The notes beneath the pieces were generated by a model, which was not told where the DNA came from, made no database searches, and saw only the letters and a list, made by a program, of their open reading frames with translations. This document shows positions 1 to 7,878 of a DNA stretch of 64,000 bases, piece after piece. Source of the stretch: Halococcus salsus. Its GTDB lineage: Archaea > Halobacteriota > Halobacteria > Halobacteriales > Halococcaceae. Position 1 is the stretch's first letter. Every line of letters starts with the position of its first letter. Location: assembly GCF_009900715.1 (NCBI RefSeq), contig NZ_JAAAJC010000001.1, positions 1,043,216-1,107,215 on the forward strand. The letters run 5' to 3'. The position numbers were made by a program, and so were the translations under genes.

Positions 1-1
1 C

Positions 2-160
2 CTCCACCCACCGAGTACGGTTCGAATCGCGCGTGGTGCGGGGCTGGACACCGAGGCACGGCCGGTCACCGAGGCCGAACTCGTCGCGTTGCTCGACGGG
101 CGGTCGGCAGGGACGGACGACGGAGCGGTCGTTCACACGGATACGGAACCGACCGACTGA
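2..160 (+). CDS. C-terminal end of an unidentified protein (partial)
   Basis: An open frame enters from the left edge and ends at TGA 158-160, giving about 52 residues. The C-terminus is acidic and haloarchaeal in style, with the segment TEAELVALLDGR followed by an Asp/Thr-rich tail. No start, domain or catalytic motif lies inside the window, so I assign no function. Third-position G/C preference in this frame supports it being coding. The 220 bases that follow hold no intact gene. Confidence 0.5.
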   Translation, partial: LHPPSTVRIARGAGLDTEARPVTEAELVALLDGRSAGTDDGAVVHTDTEPTD

Positions 161-211
161 CGCGCTCGGTCGACCGCGACCGCCGCGGACGCTCGAAAAC
201 CGAAAACCGAC

Positions 212-328
212 CTACTCGTCGTCCGTCTTGGGAGACTCGTCCATCGCCTTGAGCGTGCGCTCTTCCAGCGACGTGAGCTCGTGTTTGCGCGCCGTCCGGA
301 GCGCGTTCTCGCCGACGCCGTTCGCGTG
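212..328 (-). pseudogene. Possible remnant of a small haloarchaeal gene
   Basis: On the minus strand this frame reads as a plausible, hydrophilic, acidic C-terminus (RKHELTSLEERTLKAMDES) ending at TAG 212-214. An in-frame TAG at 329-331 interrupts it upstream, and there is no ATG, GTG or TTG near that could start a sensible protein. Either this is a decayed short gene downstream of the DUF456 gene or it is chance coding-like sequence. I could not recognise a family. Confidence 0.25.
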
Positions 329-381
329 CTAGCGACGTCGTAACGCCTGCCGATCTCGGTCGTCGAGGGCTCCAACTCCCT

Positions 382-864
382 TCAGAGGAACGCCACGGCG
401 AGCATCGCCACAAGTATCGTGAGGGTCAGGAGGACCTGAACGATCGTCGAGGTGAGCATCCCGACCACGGTGTAGGCGGCGGTCCGGGCACCCCGGATCG
501 GGTCGCCGTGGCGGTAGAACTCGGCGGCGAAGACGGTGACGACGACCCCGACCACGAGCCCGAGCGGGCCGGTGAGGAAGAAGAGGACGAGCCCAACGAC
601 CCCGGCGAGGGCGCTCGTCACCAGCGACCCGCCACCGGCGGCGGCGGAGATCGCCCCCGAGAAGTAGTCGGCGACGAACGCGAGCAGCCCGATGAGGGTG
701 AGCGCGGTGAGCAGCCCGAGCCCGGGCTGGCTGTAGCCCGTAGCGTACCAGTAGCCGTAGACGCCGACGAGCGAGAGGAGCGCGCCCGGGATCAGCGGGA
801 AGAGGCTGCCGACGACGGCGAGCACGAGGACCCCGAGGGCGACGAGCGCGAGGGGTTCGACCAT
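382..864 (-). CDS. DUF456 family small membrane protein
   Basis: A 160-residue, almost wholly hydrophobic protein with about five to six membrane segments and glycine-rich turns (SLFPLIPGALLSLVG near the N-terminus; LTGPLGLVVG mid-protein). The layout resembles DUF456 proteins, inner-membrane proteins of unknown function in bacteria and haloarchaea. I chose ATG 864 (MVEPLALVAL) because the open frame before it is polar, unlike the rest, and would overlap the upstream control region. It is transcribed away from crcB, so the two share an intergenic region of about 160 bp. Function is unknown. Confidence 0.7.
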   Translation of the reverse strand: MVEPLALVALGVLVLAVVGSLFPLIPGALLSLVGVYGYWYATGYSQPGLGLLTALTLIGLLAFVADYFSGAISAAAGGGSLVTSALAGVVGLVLFFLTGPLGLVVGVVVTVFAAEFYRHGDPIRGARTAAYTVVGMLTSTIVQVLLTLTILVAMLAVAFL

Positions 865-956
865 GTCCTGACTCTCGGGCGACGGGAGTAAACTCCACCG
901 GCCTCGGGCGTGGGAATTCCTCAACGACTAAATGCACCAGCCGCCCAGGGGCTTCA

Positions 957-1012
957 TCGGGCGATGGAGTCCGCCTGCCCCAACCGCTGGGTTTCCAGCT
1001 GATGACTCCTTC
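957..1012 (+). promoter_or_regulatory. Fluoride riboswitch (crcB motif)
   Basis: The segment folds as the crcB/fluoride aptamer. P1 pairs GGCG 960-963 with CGCC 972-975. A perfect hairpin GCTGG (986-990)/CCAGC (995-999) closes on a GTTT loop. A six-pair pseudoknot joins GGAGTC 966-971 to GACTCC 1004-1009. The conserved CTGATGACTCCT block (999-1010) and the AACCGCT linker match the known family, including the crystallised Thermotoga aptamer. A TATA-like CTAAATG at 928-934 would start transcription near 955, so the aptamer is the 5' end of the mRNA. It ends about 12 nt before the crcB start codon, which suggests control at ribosome access rather than a distant terminator (inference). Confidence 0.88.
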
Positions 1013-1023
1013 TCCAGCCAGCC

Positions 1024-1428
1024 ATGCCCGACACCCACCCGCTCCGAACGCTCGAATCGGTCGTCCTGATCGCCATCGGCGGCTTCTCCGGCTCGAATCT
1101 CAGATATTTCGTCGCCACGCTGGTCCCGGGACCGGTGGGGACGCTCGCGGTCAACGTCGTCGGGAGCTTCGTGCTCGGGTTCGTCCTCTACGAGGCGATC
1201 TACACGGGGATCCTCGCCGAACGGATGCAGCTGGTCTTCACCACGGGCTTTCTCTCCTCGCTCACGACCTACAGCACGTTCGGCGTTCAAACCGTGCTCC
1301 TCGACACGCCGCTCCTGATGGTCGGGAACGTCGTCGCGACCTACGCTCTCGGTTTCGCAGGCGTGTTCGCGGGGCGTGCGCTCGCCCGCCGTATCGAAAT
1401 CGATCCCGAACGGGGGGCGAGCGCGTGA
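1024..1428 (+). CDS. crcB1: Fluoride channel subunit CrcB (first copy)
   Basis: A 134-residue protein with four predicted membrane helices. It has the Fluc/CrcB signatures: GGFSGSNLRY near the N-terminus, GTLAVNVVGSFVLG in helix 2 and TTYSTF in the break of helix 3. Fluc channels let fluoride leave the cytoplasm and work as antiparallel dimers. Archaea and many bacteria that carry two adjacent crcB genes are thought to form heterodimers. The gene begins directly behind the fluoride riboswitch with no obvious Shine-Dalgarno sequence, and its TGA overlaps the next ATG, so both subunits are translated from one mRNA. Confidence 0.93.
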   Translation: MPDTHPLRTLESVVLIAIGGFSGSNLRYFVATLVPGPVGTLAVNVVGSFVLGFVLYEAIYTGILAERMQLVFTTGFLSSLTTYSTFGVQTVLLDTPLLMVGNVVATYALGFAGVFAGRALARRIEIDPERGASA

Positions 1429-1784
1429 TGGAGATCCATCCCGCCCACCTCGTCGGGACCGGCGGGGCCATCGGGGCGCTCTGTCGGAGCTACGTCAGCC
1501 AGCGGCTGAACACGACCTACCCGCTCGGAACGCTCACGGTCAACGTCGTCGGGAGCTTCGTGCTCGGGCTGGTGACGTTCGCCGGCGTGGGTGGCGACGT
1601 CGCGCTCCTCGTCGGGACCGGTGCCTGCGGTTCGTTCACGACGTTCTCGTCGTTCTCGGTCGAGACCTTCCAACTGGCCGAGGCCGACGACTGGGGACGG
1701 GCCGCCGCGAACGCGATCGCGAACCTCGTCGGGTCGCTCGCAGCGATCGGGCTGGCGTGGTTCCTGTTGCAGCTCGTCGGCTGA
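1428..1784 (+). CDS. crcB2: Fluoride channel subunit CrcB (second copy)
   Basis: A 118-residue Fluc/CrcB protein with four helices and the motifs GGAIGALCRSY, GTLTVNVVGSFVLG and TTFSSFSVET. Its ATG (1428-1430) overlaps the TGA of crcB1 by one base, so translation is coupled. A 31-base stretch coding VNVVGSFVLG is identical in both genes (1149-1179 and 1538-1568), pointing to an ancient tandem duplication with later conversion. It presumably pairs with CrcB1 to form the antiparallel channel. The stop lies 8 bp from the convergent tmcA stop. Confidence 0.93.
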   Translation: MEIHPAHLVGTGGAIGALCRSYVSQRLNTTYPLGTLTVNVVGSFVLGLVTFAGVGGDVALLVGTGACGSFTTFSSFSVETFQLAEADDWGRAAANAIANLVGSLAAIGLAWFLLQLVG

Positions 1785-1792
1785 ACAGCGAG

Positions 1793-4036
1793 TCAGTCGA
1801 CGTAGCGGGCACGTTCGGCCCGTGCCGCCTCGTCGCCGTAGCGTTCGATCAGTGGCTCGTAGGCGTCCCCGAGCCCACGGAGACACTCCCGAGCGGAGTC
1901 GTAGCCGAGTTCGTCGGCGACCGCCGAGGCGGGTCGTGACTGGAGCACGCGCATCACCAACAGTCGCTCCTCGCGGGCCGACAGCGCGGTGCTCTCTGGG
2001 TCGGTGAGGTGGGCGAGCGCGAGCCGTCGGAAGACGTGCGGATGGGTCTTCGCGAGCCCCGGGCCGTGGGCCGCGCTCGCGACGACCCGCCACTCGTAGG
2101 GCGAGCAGTCGTGGTCGGCGGTGACGGCGGCCCCGGCGAGGACCGCCCGAACGACGTCGGGGTCGAGGTCGCGGAGCGAGTCCGAGAGCGTGCCGCCGAC
2201 CCGCTCGACGAACCACTGCGCGTGGCGGTCGTGGAGGGCTCTGCCGTCGTCGGTGAGCGGGTCGACCATCAGGACGGAGTGTTCGCCGCTACGCTCGTTG
2301 CGTGTGGTGGCGAGGTAGACCGTCGAGAAGCCGTTTCGCCACCAGAAGTCGACCAGCTCCGGTGTCGCGCCGTAGCCCACGCCGAACCAGTCGGTCTCGA
2401 TACGTTCGCGGACCGAATCGAGGAGGTGCGACCCGAGCCCGCGCGAGCGGGCCGCGTCGTGGGTGGCGATCCGGAGCACGCGCTGGCCGACCGCGACCCC
2501 CGCCTCCTCGTCGCGGAGCTGGCTCGTGAGCACGTCCGGGAGGAGGTGGCCCTTGATCCGACTGCCCTCGTAGACCGCGCGGCGGCGGTCGGCGGGGAGC
2601 CCGCCCTCGCGTGCGAGCAACGCGACCGAGACGACGTGGTCCCGATGAAGCAGAACGTGGACCGAGACGTTCGGCGCGTCGAGCAGGCGCGCGAGGTCGT
2701 TCGGTTCGGTGCGGTAGTGGGCCGCGACGAGCAGCCCGAACGCCTCCCGGAGCCGGTGTTCGTCCGCGAGCAGGCCCCTCGAATCCAGCCGTTCGTACGT
2801 CACGGTCCCCGGGGTCGCGTCGGCGACGAGCGGGTCGACGGGGGGCCGTGCGTCGAGACACAGCGCCCGGAACGCCCAGACCTCGACCGGGTCGCCGGCG
2901 GCGTACCTGATCGGTTCGTCGAGCCGCGCTTCGGCGACGTCGAGGGCGGAGTCGTCGAGCCGGTCGCGAAAGCGGACCGAGAAGCCACGGCCCGCACCCT
3001 CGTAGCCGTGGACGGTGGTGACGAAGGCGACGTTCGGGGCACCGAGGAAGCCCGCGAGCCGGTCGACGGGGAGGGCGGCGGCCTCGTCGACCACGACGAG
3101 GTCGGCCGCCGCGGCGCTCTCGACGGCGGTGCTTGGGGACTCGAAGCGGATCCGGCCGCCGTTCGCGGCGTCGATCCGACGTGGCCGGTCGTCGCAGTCG
3201 GACTCCGCGAGCGCGTCGAGCGAACCGAGGAGTTCCCGTGCGCGCTCGAAGACCGCGCCGGCGCTCTCGAAGCCCGGCGCGGTCACAAGCACCCGCTGCC
3301 CGGCGGCGGCGAACGCGCCGGCCGCGAGTCCGGCGGCGCTCGACTTCCCGCGACCCCGGTCGGCCTCCACCACCAGCGCGTTGCCGGGGGTTCGGAGGCG
3401 CTCGAACGCGCCGAGACAGTCGGCCTGGCCGGCGGTCAGACACGCCTCGTAGGCGGCGCGCGGGAACTCGCTGTCGGCGGGGACCGACGGCATAGCTCGT
3501 GGGGACTGTGGCGACGGGTCGGTACGGCCGTCGCGCTCGACGGTCCCGGTGTCGACGTCAACGATGGCGATGCCGCGGTGAGTGCGGAGCGTCTCCACGA
3601 GGCGGGTTCTGAAGTTTCCCGTCACGTCGTCGGCCTCGAACGGCGTCACCGCGAGCGTGTCGTCGAAGCCGTCGCGTCGGTCCGGCCAGTCGTCGAGCGG
3701 CGGGGTCAGGAGGACGAACAGGCCGCCGCCGTCGACCGCACCGACCGCCCGGCCGAGCGCGTTCGGGCGGCACTCGTCGTGACAGTCGAGCACCACGCAC
3801 TCGCGGGTGGTCCCGAGGAGCGCGTCGGCGTTCTTCGGCGCGACCCGTTCGTGGCCGAGCGATCCCGACTCACGAGCGGTCACTTCCGTCGTCGCGGCGG
3901 CGTCGATACCGGCCCCAGCCAGCGCCTCGCGGGCCGCCGAGCGACACGCGTCGCGCGCACCCGCGAGCACGAGGAGCCGACGCTGGTTCGCCCGGCGTGC
4001 CTCGTCGCGGAGCGCGGCCGCGAGGGCGGCGGTCAT
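1793..4036 (-). CDS. tmcA: tRNA(Met) cytidine acetyltransferase TmcA
   Basis: A 747-residue RNA acetyltransferase that installs N4-acetylcytidine in RNA using acetyl-CoA and ATP (in E. coli at the tRNA-Met wobble base; archaeal enzymes also modify many rRNA/mRNA sites). Visible parts: an N-terminal DUF1726-like region, a helicase-type ATPase with Walker A ADRGRGKSS near residue 225 and a DEAA box (VVVDEAAALP) about 80 residues later, a GNAT domain with the acetyl-CoA loop SRGLGSHLL near 520, and a C-terminal tRNA-binding tail. ATG 4036 (MTAALAAALRDEARR) matches the usual family start; an in-frame ATG at 4099 would add 21 polar residues. Monocistronic and convergent with crcB2. Confidence 0.93.
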   Translation of the reverse strand: MTAALAAALRDEARRANQRRLLVLAGARDACRSAAREALAGAGIDAAATTEVTARESGSLGHERVAPKNADALLGTTRECVVLDCHDECRPNALGRAVGAVDGGGLFVLLTPPLDDWPDRRDGFDDTLAVTPFEADDVTGNFRTRLVETLRTHRGIAIVDVDTGTVERDGRTDPSPQSPRAMPSVPADSEFPRAAYEACLTAGQADCLGAFERLRTPGNALVVEADRGRGKSSAAGLAAGAFAAAGQRVLVTAPGFESAGAVFERARELLGSLDALAESDCDDRPRRIDAANGGRIRFESPSTAVESAAAADLVVVDEAAALPVDRLAGFLGAPNVAFVTTVHGYEGAGRGFSVRFRDRLDDSALDVAEARLDEPIRYAAGDPVEVWAFRALCLDARPPVDPLVADATPGTVTYERLDSRGLLADEHRLREAFGLLVAAHYRTEPNDLARLLDAPNVSVHVLLHRDHVVSVALLAREGGLPADRRRAVYEGSRIKGHLLPDVLTSQLRDEEAGVAVGQRVLRIATHDAARSRGLGSHLLDSVRERIETDWFGVGYGATPELVDFWWRNGFSTVYLATTRNERSGEHSVLMVDPLTDDGRALHDRHAQWFVERVGGTLSDSLRDLDPDVVRAVLAGAAVTADHDCSPYEWRVVASAAHGPGLAKTHPHVFRRLALAHLTDPESTALSAREERLLVMRVLQSRPASAVADELGYDSARECLRGLGDAYEPLIERYGDEAARAERARYVD

Positions 4037-4142
4037 ACCACCGTCTGGGAACGGACCGACATGGGTGCGTCGTTTGCCGGGTCGTCGGGTTTCTGACAAC
4101 GACCGAAAATTTTAGTCGGCTCGTCACGAACGCCGGGACGAG

Positions 4143-4457
4143 ATGGGCCCCGCGGATGCCGTGCGGGAACGACTCGACCGCCTCCGGGAGCGTTTTCACG
4201 GCGACAGCGACGGCGAATCCGAAACGTCGCCCTGGCGGCGGTACGCCTCGCTGGTGCAGATAGCGGTCGTGGTCGCGGTGGCGTTCGGCGGTGCCATCGC
4301 GAGCACCGCCTCGACCGCGTTCGATACGGGGTCGCAGGTCCTCCGTTCCGGCGGTCCGGCAGTGCTCGACGCCCTCTGGCCGGTTCTACTCGGCGTCACG
4401 CTGGTCGCGGTGGTCGTCTGTGTTATCGTGGTCGCGCTCGGCATCCGAAACGTGTAG
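4143..4457 (+). CDS. Uncharacterised two-helix membrane protein
   Basis: A 104-residue protein with a charged, helical N-terminus (residues 1-35) and two strongly hydrophobic segments (about 38-60 and 80-100) ending IRNV. I recognise no named family. It is divergent from tmcA, with an A/T-rich stretch (AAAATTTTAG at 4105-4114) at a suitable distance to be its promoter. Coding style (acidic, G/C at third positions) supports it being real. Confidence 0.6.
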   Translation: MGPADAVRERLDRLRERFHGDSDGESETSPWRRYASLVQIAVVVAVAFGGAIASTASTAFDTGSQVLRSGGPAVLDALWPVLLGVTLVAVVVCVIVVALGIRNV

Positions 4458-4495
4458 CGCGGAGTTGAGGAGGGGAAATTTCCGATGGGTCCGGC

Positions 4496-5465
4496 TCAGT
4501 CGAGGTCGACGTCGACCCACTCGCCGTCGGCGCGCGCGGACTCGTAGGCGGCCTCGGTGACTGCCGTGACGGCGAGCGCGTCACGCGCCGTCGCGGGCGG
4601 TTCCGACCCGTTCTCGATCGCGGTGATGAACGCTTCCGCCTTGGTGGTCTGGCCCTCGTGGTCGATGTACGGCACGGACTCGGTGTTCTCGGCGTCGATC
4701 TCGGTGACCTGTCGGGGCTCCCACTGGCGGCCGTCGATCGAGACCGCGCCGTCGTCGTCCCAGAGGTGGACGTGCTCGCGAACACACGGCAGGTCCCCCG
4801 AGACCGTGACGTTCGCGGTCGCGCCGTTGGCGAACTCGATCAGTACCGTAGCCTCGCTGTCGACGCGCTCCGCGTCGTCGACGAACGTCATCTTCGAGGA
4901 GACCCGCACGGGGTCGAGGCCGCTGGTCCAGAGCACCGCGTCGAGGAGGTGACTGGTCGGTCCGCCACGCGTCGACGAACCGCGGCAGCCAGTTCTGGGT
5001 GACTTCGGCCGTGATCCACCGGGGTGGCGAGTCGGCGAACCGGTCGCGGGCCGCGATGAAGGAGGGGTTGAGGTGTCGCTGGTAGCCCACCATCAAGGTC
5101 CGATCCGAGGCCTCGAACCGGTCCGCGATCTCCTCCGCGTGACCCAGGTCCGTCGCGAGGGGTTTGTCACAGAAGACGTGGAGGTCGTGGTCGAGCCCCG
5201 CCAGCACCTGCTCGTAGTGGAGGGTGTGGGGCGTGCCGATGAGGATCGCGTCGAGCGCGGTGTCGTCGAGCATCTCCCGGTAGTCGTCGTACAGTGCCTC
5301 GTCGGGCACCGAGAAGGAGTCCGCGGTTCGCTCGCGGCGTTCTTCGTCGATCTCGGTGATGGCGCTCACCGTCGCGTCCCGGTGGCGGTCGAACTGACCG
5401 CCGACGAAGGTTCCGATGTACCCGGTTCCGATGAGACCGACCCGTAGTGGAGTGTCGTCTGTCAC
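4496..5465 (-). pseudogene. Gfo/Idh/MocA oxidoreductase broken by a deletion/frameshift
   Basis: The N-terminal part (GTG start at 5465) reads as a normal NAD(P)-binding Gfo/Idh/MocA protein: GLIGTGYIG Rossmann loop, FCDKPL motif and a helix ending RFVDAWRTD. At about 4950-4957 the frame changes and continues as SHLLDAVLWTSG..., the normal second half through DGEWVDVDLD. Between WRTD and SHLL the family normally carries a roughly 12-residue segment with the GGG...D.G catalytic-loop motif. Here it is missing, and the number of lost bases is not a multiple of three. So this is a deletion plus frameshift rather than a sequencing slip alone. It lies directly downstream of the ABC operon and was probably its third dehydrogenase. 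Confidence 0.8.
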
Positions 5466-5543
5466 CCCTGAGAACGGGGGCGAACACCGCATAAGCGTGG
5501 CGAATCGGCCGCCTCAGCCGGGGTCCCCGATGGGCGTCGGCCG

Positions 5544-5747
5544 TCAGTAGAGCTGTTGTTCGCGCTCCTCTCGTTCGGCCTCGCGCGCCGCTTCCTCTTT
5601 CTCGTTGCGCCGTCCCCGCAGGTACTGCTTCGCGAGCGGGACGAACTTGTGCTTGACGTCGAGCACGAACGAGACGAGGCCGTAGGCCCAGAAGACGAAC
5701 AGCAGCGACATCCCGACGACGTAGACCAGTCCGATCTCCGTGACCAT
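5544..5747 (-). CDS. Small single-helix membrane protein of the sugar ABC operon
   Basis: A 67-residue protein with one or two N-terminal hydrophobic stretches (MSLLFVFWAYGLVSFVLDV) followed by a highly charged tail rich in Arg and Glu. The start lies 2 bp after the stop of the ABC ATPase, so it is the last intact gene of the transporter operon. Similar short proteins sit beside carbohydrate ABC operons in other haloarchaea, as far as I recall. Their role, perhaps stabilising the permease, is not known. Confidence 0.7.
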   Translation of the reverse strand: MVTEIGLVYVVGMSLLFVFWAYGLVSFVLDVKHKFVPLAKQYLRGRRNEKEEAAREAEREEREQQLY

Positions 5748-5749
5748 CG

Positions 5750-6937
5750 TCAGTCGTCGCCCTCGGCTTCGGTTCCCGTCGGGCTCTCGGTCTGGGTCGG
5801 TTTCACCAGCCCGTGTTCGAGCGCGTCGCCCGTCTCGGCGTCGAAGAGGTGGACCTTCTCGCGGTCGAGCACCACCCGCATCGTCTGGTCCTCGCTGATG
5901 TCGGAGGCGGGGTCGACGCTCATCAGGAGCTGGTTCCCGGCGGCTTCGGGGTCCTCGAGGTTGGTGTCGGCGGCCTCGTCGGCGAGCAGGAGGTAGACGA
6001 AGATCTCGTCGCCCATCGGCTCCAGCACGTCGGTCGTGACCTCGATCTCGGCGGTGGGGTTCGCGACCGACCCGGCCGCGTCGACGGGGTAGACGTCCTC
6101 GGGTCGTATCCCCATCGTGACCGAGTCGCCCTGGCTCACGTTCATCGTTCCGGGGTCGAACTGGACGTCGACGAACTCGGACTCGAAGCCGTTGCCGCCG
6201 ACGGTCCCGCGCAGGAAGTTCATGCTCGGCGAGCCGATGAAGCCCGCCACGAACTGGTTGGCCGGCTCGTTGTAGCAGGTCAGCGGCGGGGCGATCTGCT
6301 GGAGCTTACCGTCGTTGATCACCGCGATCCGGTCCGACATCGTCATCGCCTCGGCCTGGTCGTGGGTCACGTAGATGATGGTCGTCCCGAGCTCGCGGTG
6401 GATCCGCTGGAGCTCGGTCCGCATGTGGACCCGGAGCTTCGCGTCGAGGTTGGCGAGCGGTTCGTCCATCAGGAAGACGTCGGGTTCGCGAACCAGCGCG
6501 CGGGCGATCGCGACCCGCTGGCGCTGGCCGCCCGACATCTCGCTCGGCATCCGGTCGAGCATCCCCTCCATCTGGACGGTCTCGGCCGCGCGGTCGACCC
6601 GGCGGTCGGTCTCGTCCTTGTCGAAGTTCCGGAGCCGGAGCCCGAAGGAGATGTTGTCGTAGACGTCCATGTGGGGGAACAGCGCGATGTTCTGGAAGAC
6701 CATCGCGATGCCGCGGTCCTTCGGCGGGAGGTTCGTGACCTCCCGGTCGCCGATGTAGATCTCGCCCTCGGTGGGGATCGTGAGGCCGGCGACGGTCTCC
6801 ATCGTGGTCGACTTCCCACAGCCCGACGGACCGACGAGCGTGACGAACTCGCCGTCGGGGATCTCGAGGTTCATGTCGTCGACGGCAACGATGTCGTCGT
6901 AGCGTTTCGTGACGTTGTTGAGGGTGACTTGTGCCAT
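5750..6937 (-). CDS. Carbohydrate ABC transporter ATP-binding protein (MalK/UgpC type)
   Basis: A 395-residue ATPase of the CUT1 group. It has Walker A GPSGCGKST near residue 36, Q-loop, signature MSGGQRQRV, Walker B FLMDEPLANLD and switch His in YVTHDQAEAM. A C-terminal TOBE/MalK-like regulatory domain (about residues 240-380) contains GIRPEDVY. It energises import by the two permeases just upstream. The start codon is 4 bp after the MalG-type permease stop, so the genes are co-transcribed. The substrate cannot be read from the ATPase; neighbouring sugar dehydrogenases point to a sugar or sugar derivative. Confidence 0.93.
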   Translation of the reverse strand: MAQVTLNNVTKRYDDIVAVDDMNLEIPDGEFVTLVGPSGCGKSTTMETVAGLTIPTEGEIYIGDREVTNLPPKDRGIAMVFQNIALFPHMDVYDNISFGLRLRNFDKDETDRRVDRAAETVQMEGMLDRMPSEMSGGQRQRVAIARALVREPDVFLMDEPLANLDAKLRVHMRTELQRIHRELGTTIIYVTHDQAEAMTMSDRIAVINDGKLQQIAPPLTCYNEPANQFVAGFIGSPSMNFLRGTVGGNGFESEFVDVQFDPGTMNVSQGDSVTMGIRPEDVYPVDAAGSVANPTAEIEVTTDVLEPMGDEIFVYLLLADEAADTNLEDPEAAGNQLLMSVDPASDISEDQTMRVVLDREKVHLFDAETGDALEHGLVKPTQTESPTGTEAEGDD

Positions 6938-6941
6938 GGTG

Positions 6942-7877
6942 TTACTCCTTGAGCGCGCCGCTGGTGAGACCGCTGACGATTCGTTCCTGGGCGACGACCA
7001 CGAGGATCGCCACCGGGAGGACGCCGACGATGCTCGCCGCCGCCATCAGGTTGTACGATGCCGTGTACTGGGTCTGGTAGCCCAGGATACCCCAGACGAG
7101 CGGGGCCCAGTTCTGGGCCTGCCCGTCGGTCATCAGGAAGGAGAAGAAGAACTCGTTGTAGACGCTGATGAAGGTGAGCACGCCCGCGGTGGCCACGCCC
7201 GGTGCCGAGAGCGGGATGATAACCCGGAAGAGCGCACCCAGTCGGGTGGTGCCCTCGACCCGCGCGGCGTCCTCCAGTCCGTCGGGGATCTGGCCGTAGA
7301 ACGTGGGGAGGATGAAGATCGACAGCGGGAGGAACAGCGCGCTGAACGGCAGTACCATCGCCCCCGGCGTGTTGAACAGCATCGGACTGCTGAGGCCGAG
7401 GATCTCGACGTTCCCGGTGAACAGCCGGAACAGCGGGAGCAGGAACGCCGCCGGCGGGAAGTACGAGATCGCGAGCACGAGGATCATCAACAGCCCCCGG
7501 CCGGGGAACGAGAGCCGGCCGAAGACGTAGCCCGCGAGGCTCGCGAGCGCGAGGACGATGACCGTCGTCCCGAGCGCGAGCACGAAGCTGTTGAACAGGT
7601 AGATGTGGAACGGCAGGCGCTCGAAGATGGTGACGAACGCCTCGGGGTTGAACCCCTTCGGGAGCAGCCCCATGTTCACGATGGCGCTCTCGGGCGTGAG
7701 CGCCAGCACGATCAGCCAGTAGAACGGGAACAGCGTCGTGACGAGGAAGAATATCGTCACGACGTAGAACATCGCGCGGTAGGTCCGGTCGGGGTTGCTG
7801 ATCGATCCCTGAACCCACCGGGTGAGCGGTCCGGCGTCGTCGTCGGTCTGGGTGTCCCCGGCCTGTGCGCTCGCCAT
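6942..7877 (-). CDS. Carbohydrate ABC transporter permease (MalG type)
   Basis: A 311-residue inner-membrane protein with six helices and the permease EAA loop (GLEDAARVEGTTRLGALF) that contacts the ATPase. An N-terminal soluble stretch precedes helix 1 (FYVVTIFFLVTTLFPFYWLI). It lies between the MalF-type permease (1-bp gap) and the ATPase (4-bp gap) in a tightly packed operon. The family is CUT1 binding-protein-dependent permeases, which form a heterodimer with the MalF-type partner. Confidence 0.92.
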   Translation of the reverse strand: MASAQAGDTQTDDDAGPLTRWVQGSISNPDRTYRAMFYVVTIFFLVTTLFPFYWLIVLALTPESAIVNMGLLPKGFNPEAFVTIFERLPFHIYLFNSFVLALGTTVIVLALASLAGYVFGRLSFPGRGLLMILVLAISYFPPAAFLLPLFRLFTGNVEILGLSSPMLFNTPGAMVLPFSALFLPLSIFILPTFYGQIPDGLEDAARVEGTTRLGALFRVIIPLSAPGVATAGVLTFISVYNEFFFSFLMTDGQAQNWAPLVWGILGYQTQYTASYNLMAAASIVGVLPVAILVVVAQERIVSGLTSGALKE

Positions 7878-7878
7878 C

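Noticed and set aside
329-937. Long minus-strand open frame overlapping the DUF456 gene
   Set aside because: Arg/Pro-rich product without domains, in another frame of the same DNA as the hydrophobic DUF456 protein; typical of G/C-rich shadow frames.
2009-4096. Very long plus-strand open frame opposite tmcA
   Set aside because: It is the antisense shadow of tmcA; the sequence is low in motifs and rich in Arg/Gly/Val, whereas TmcA has all family motifs.
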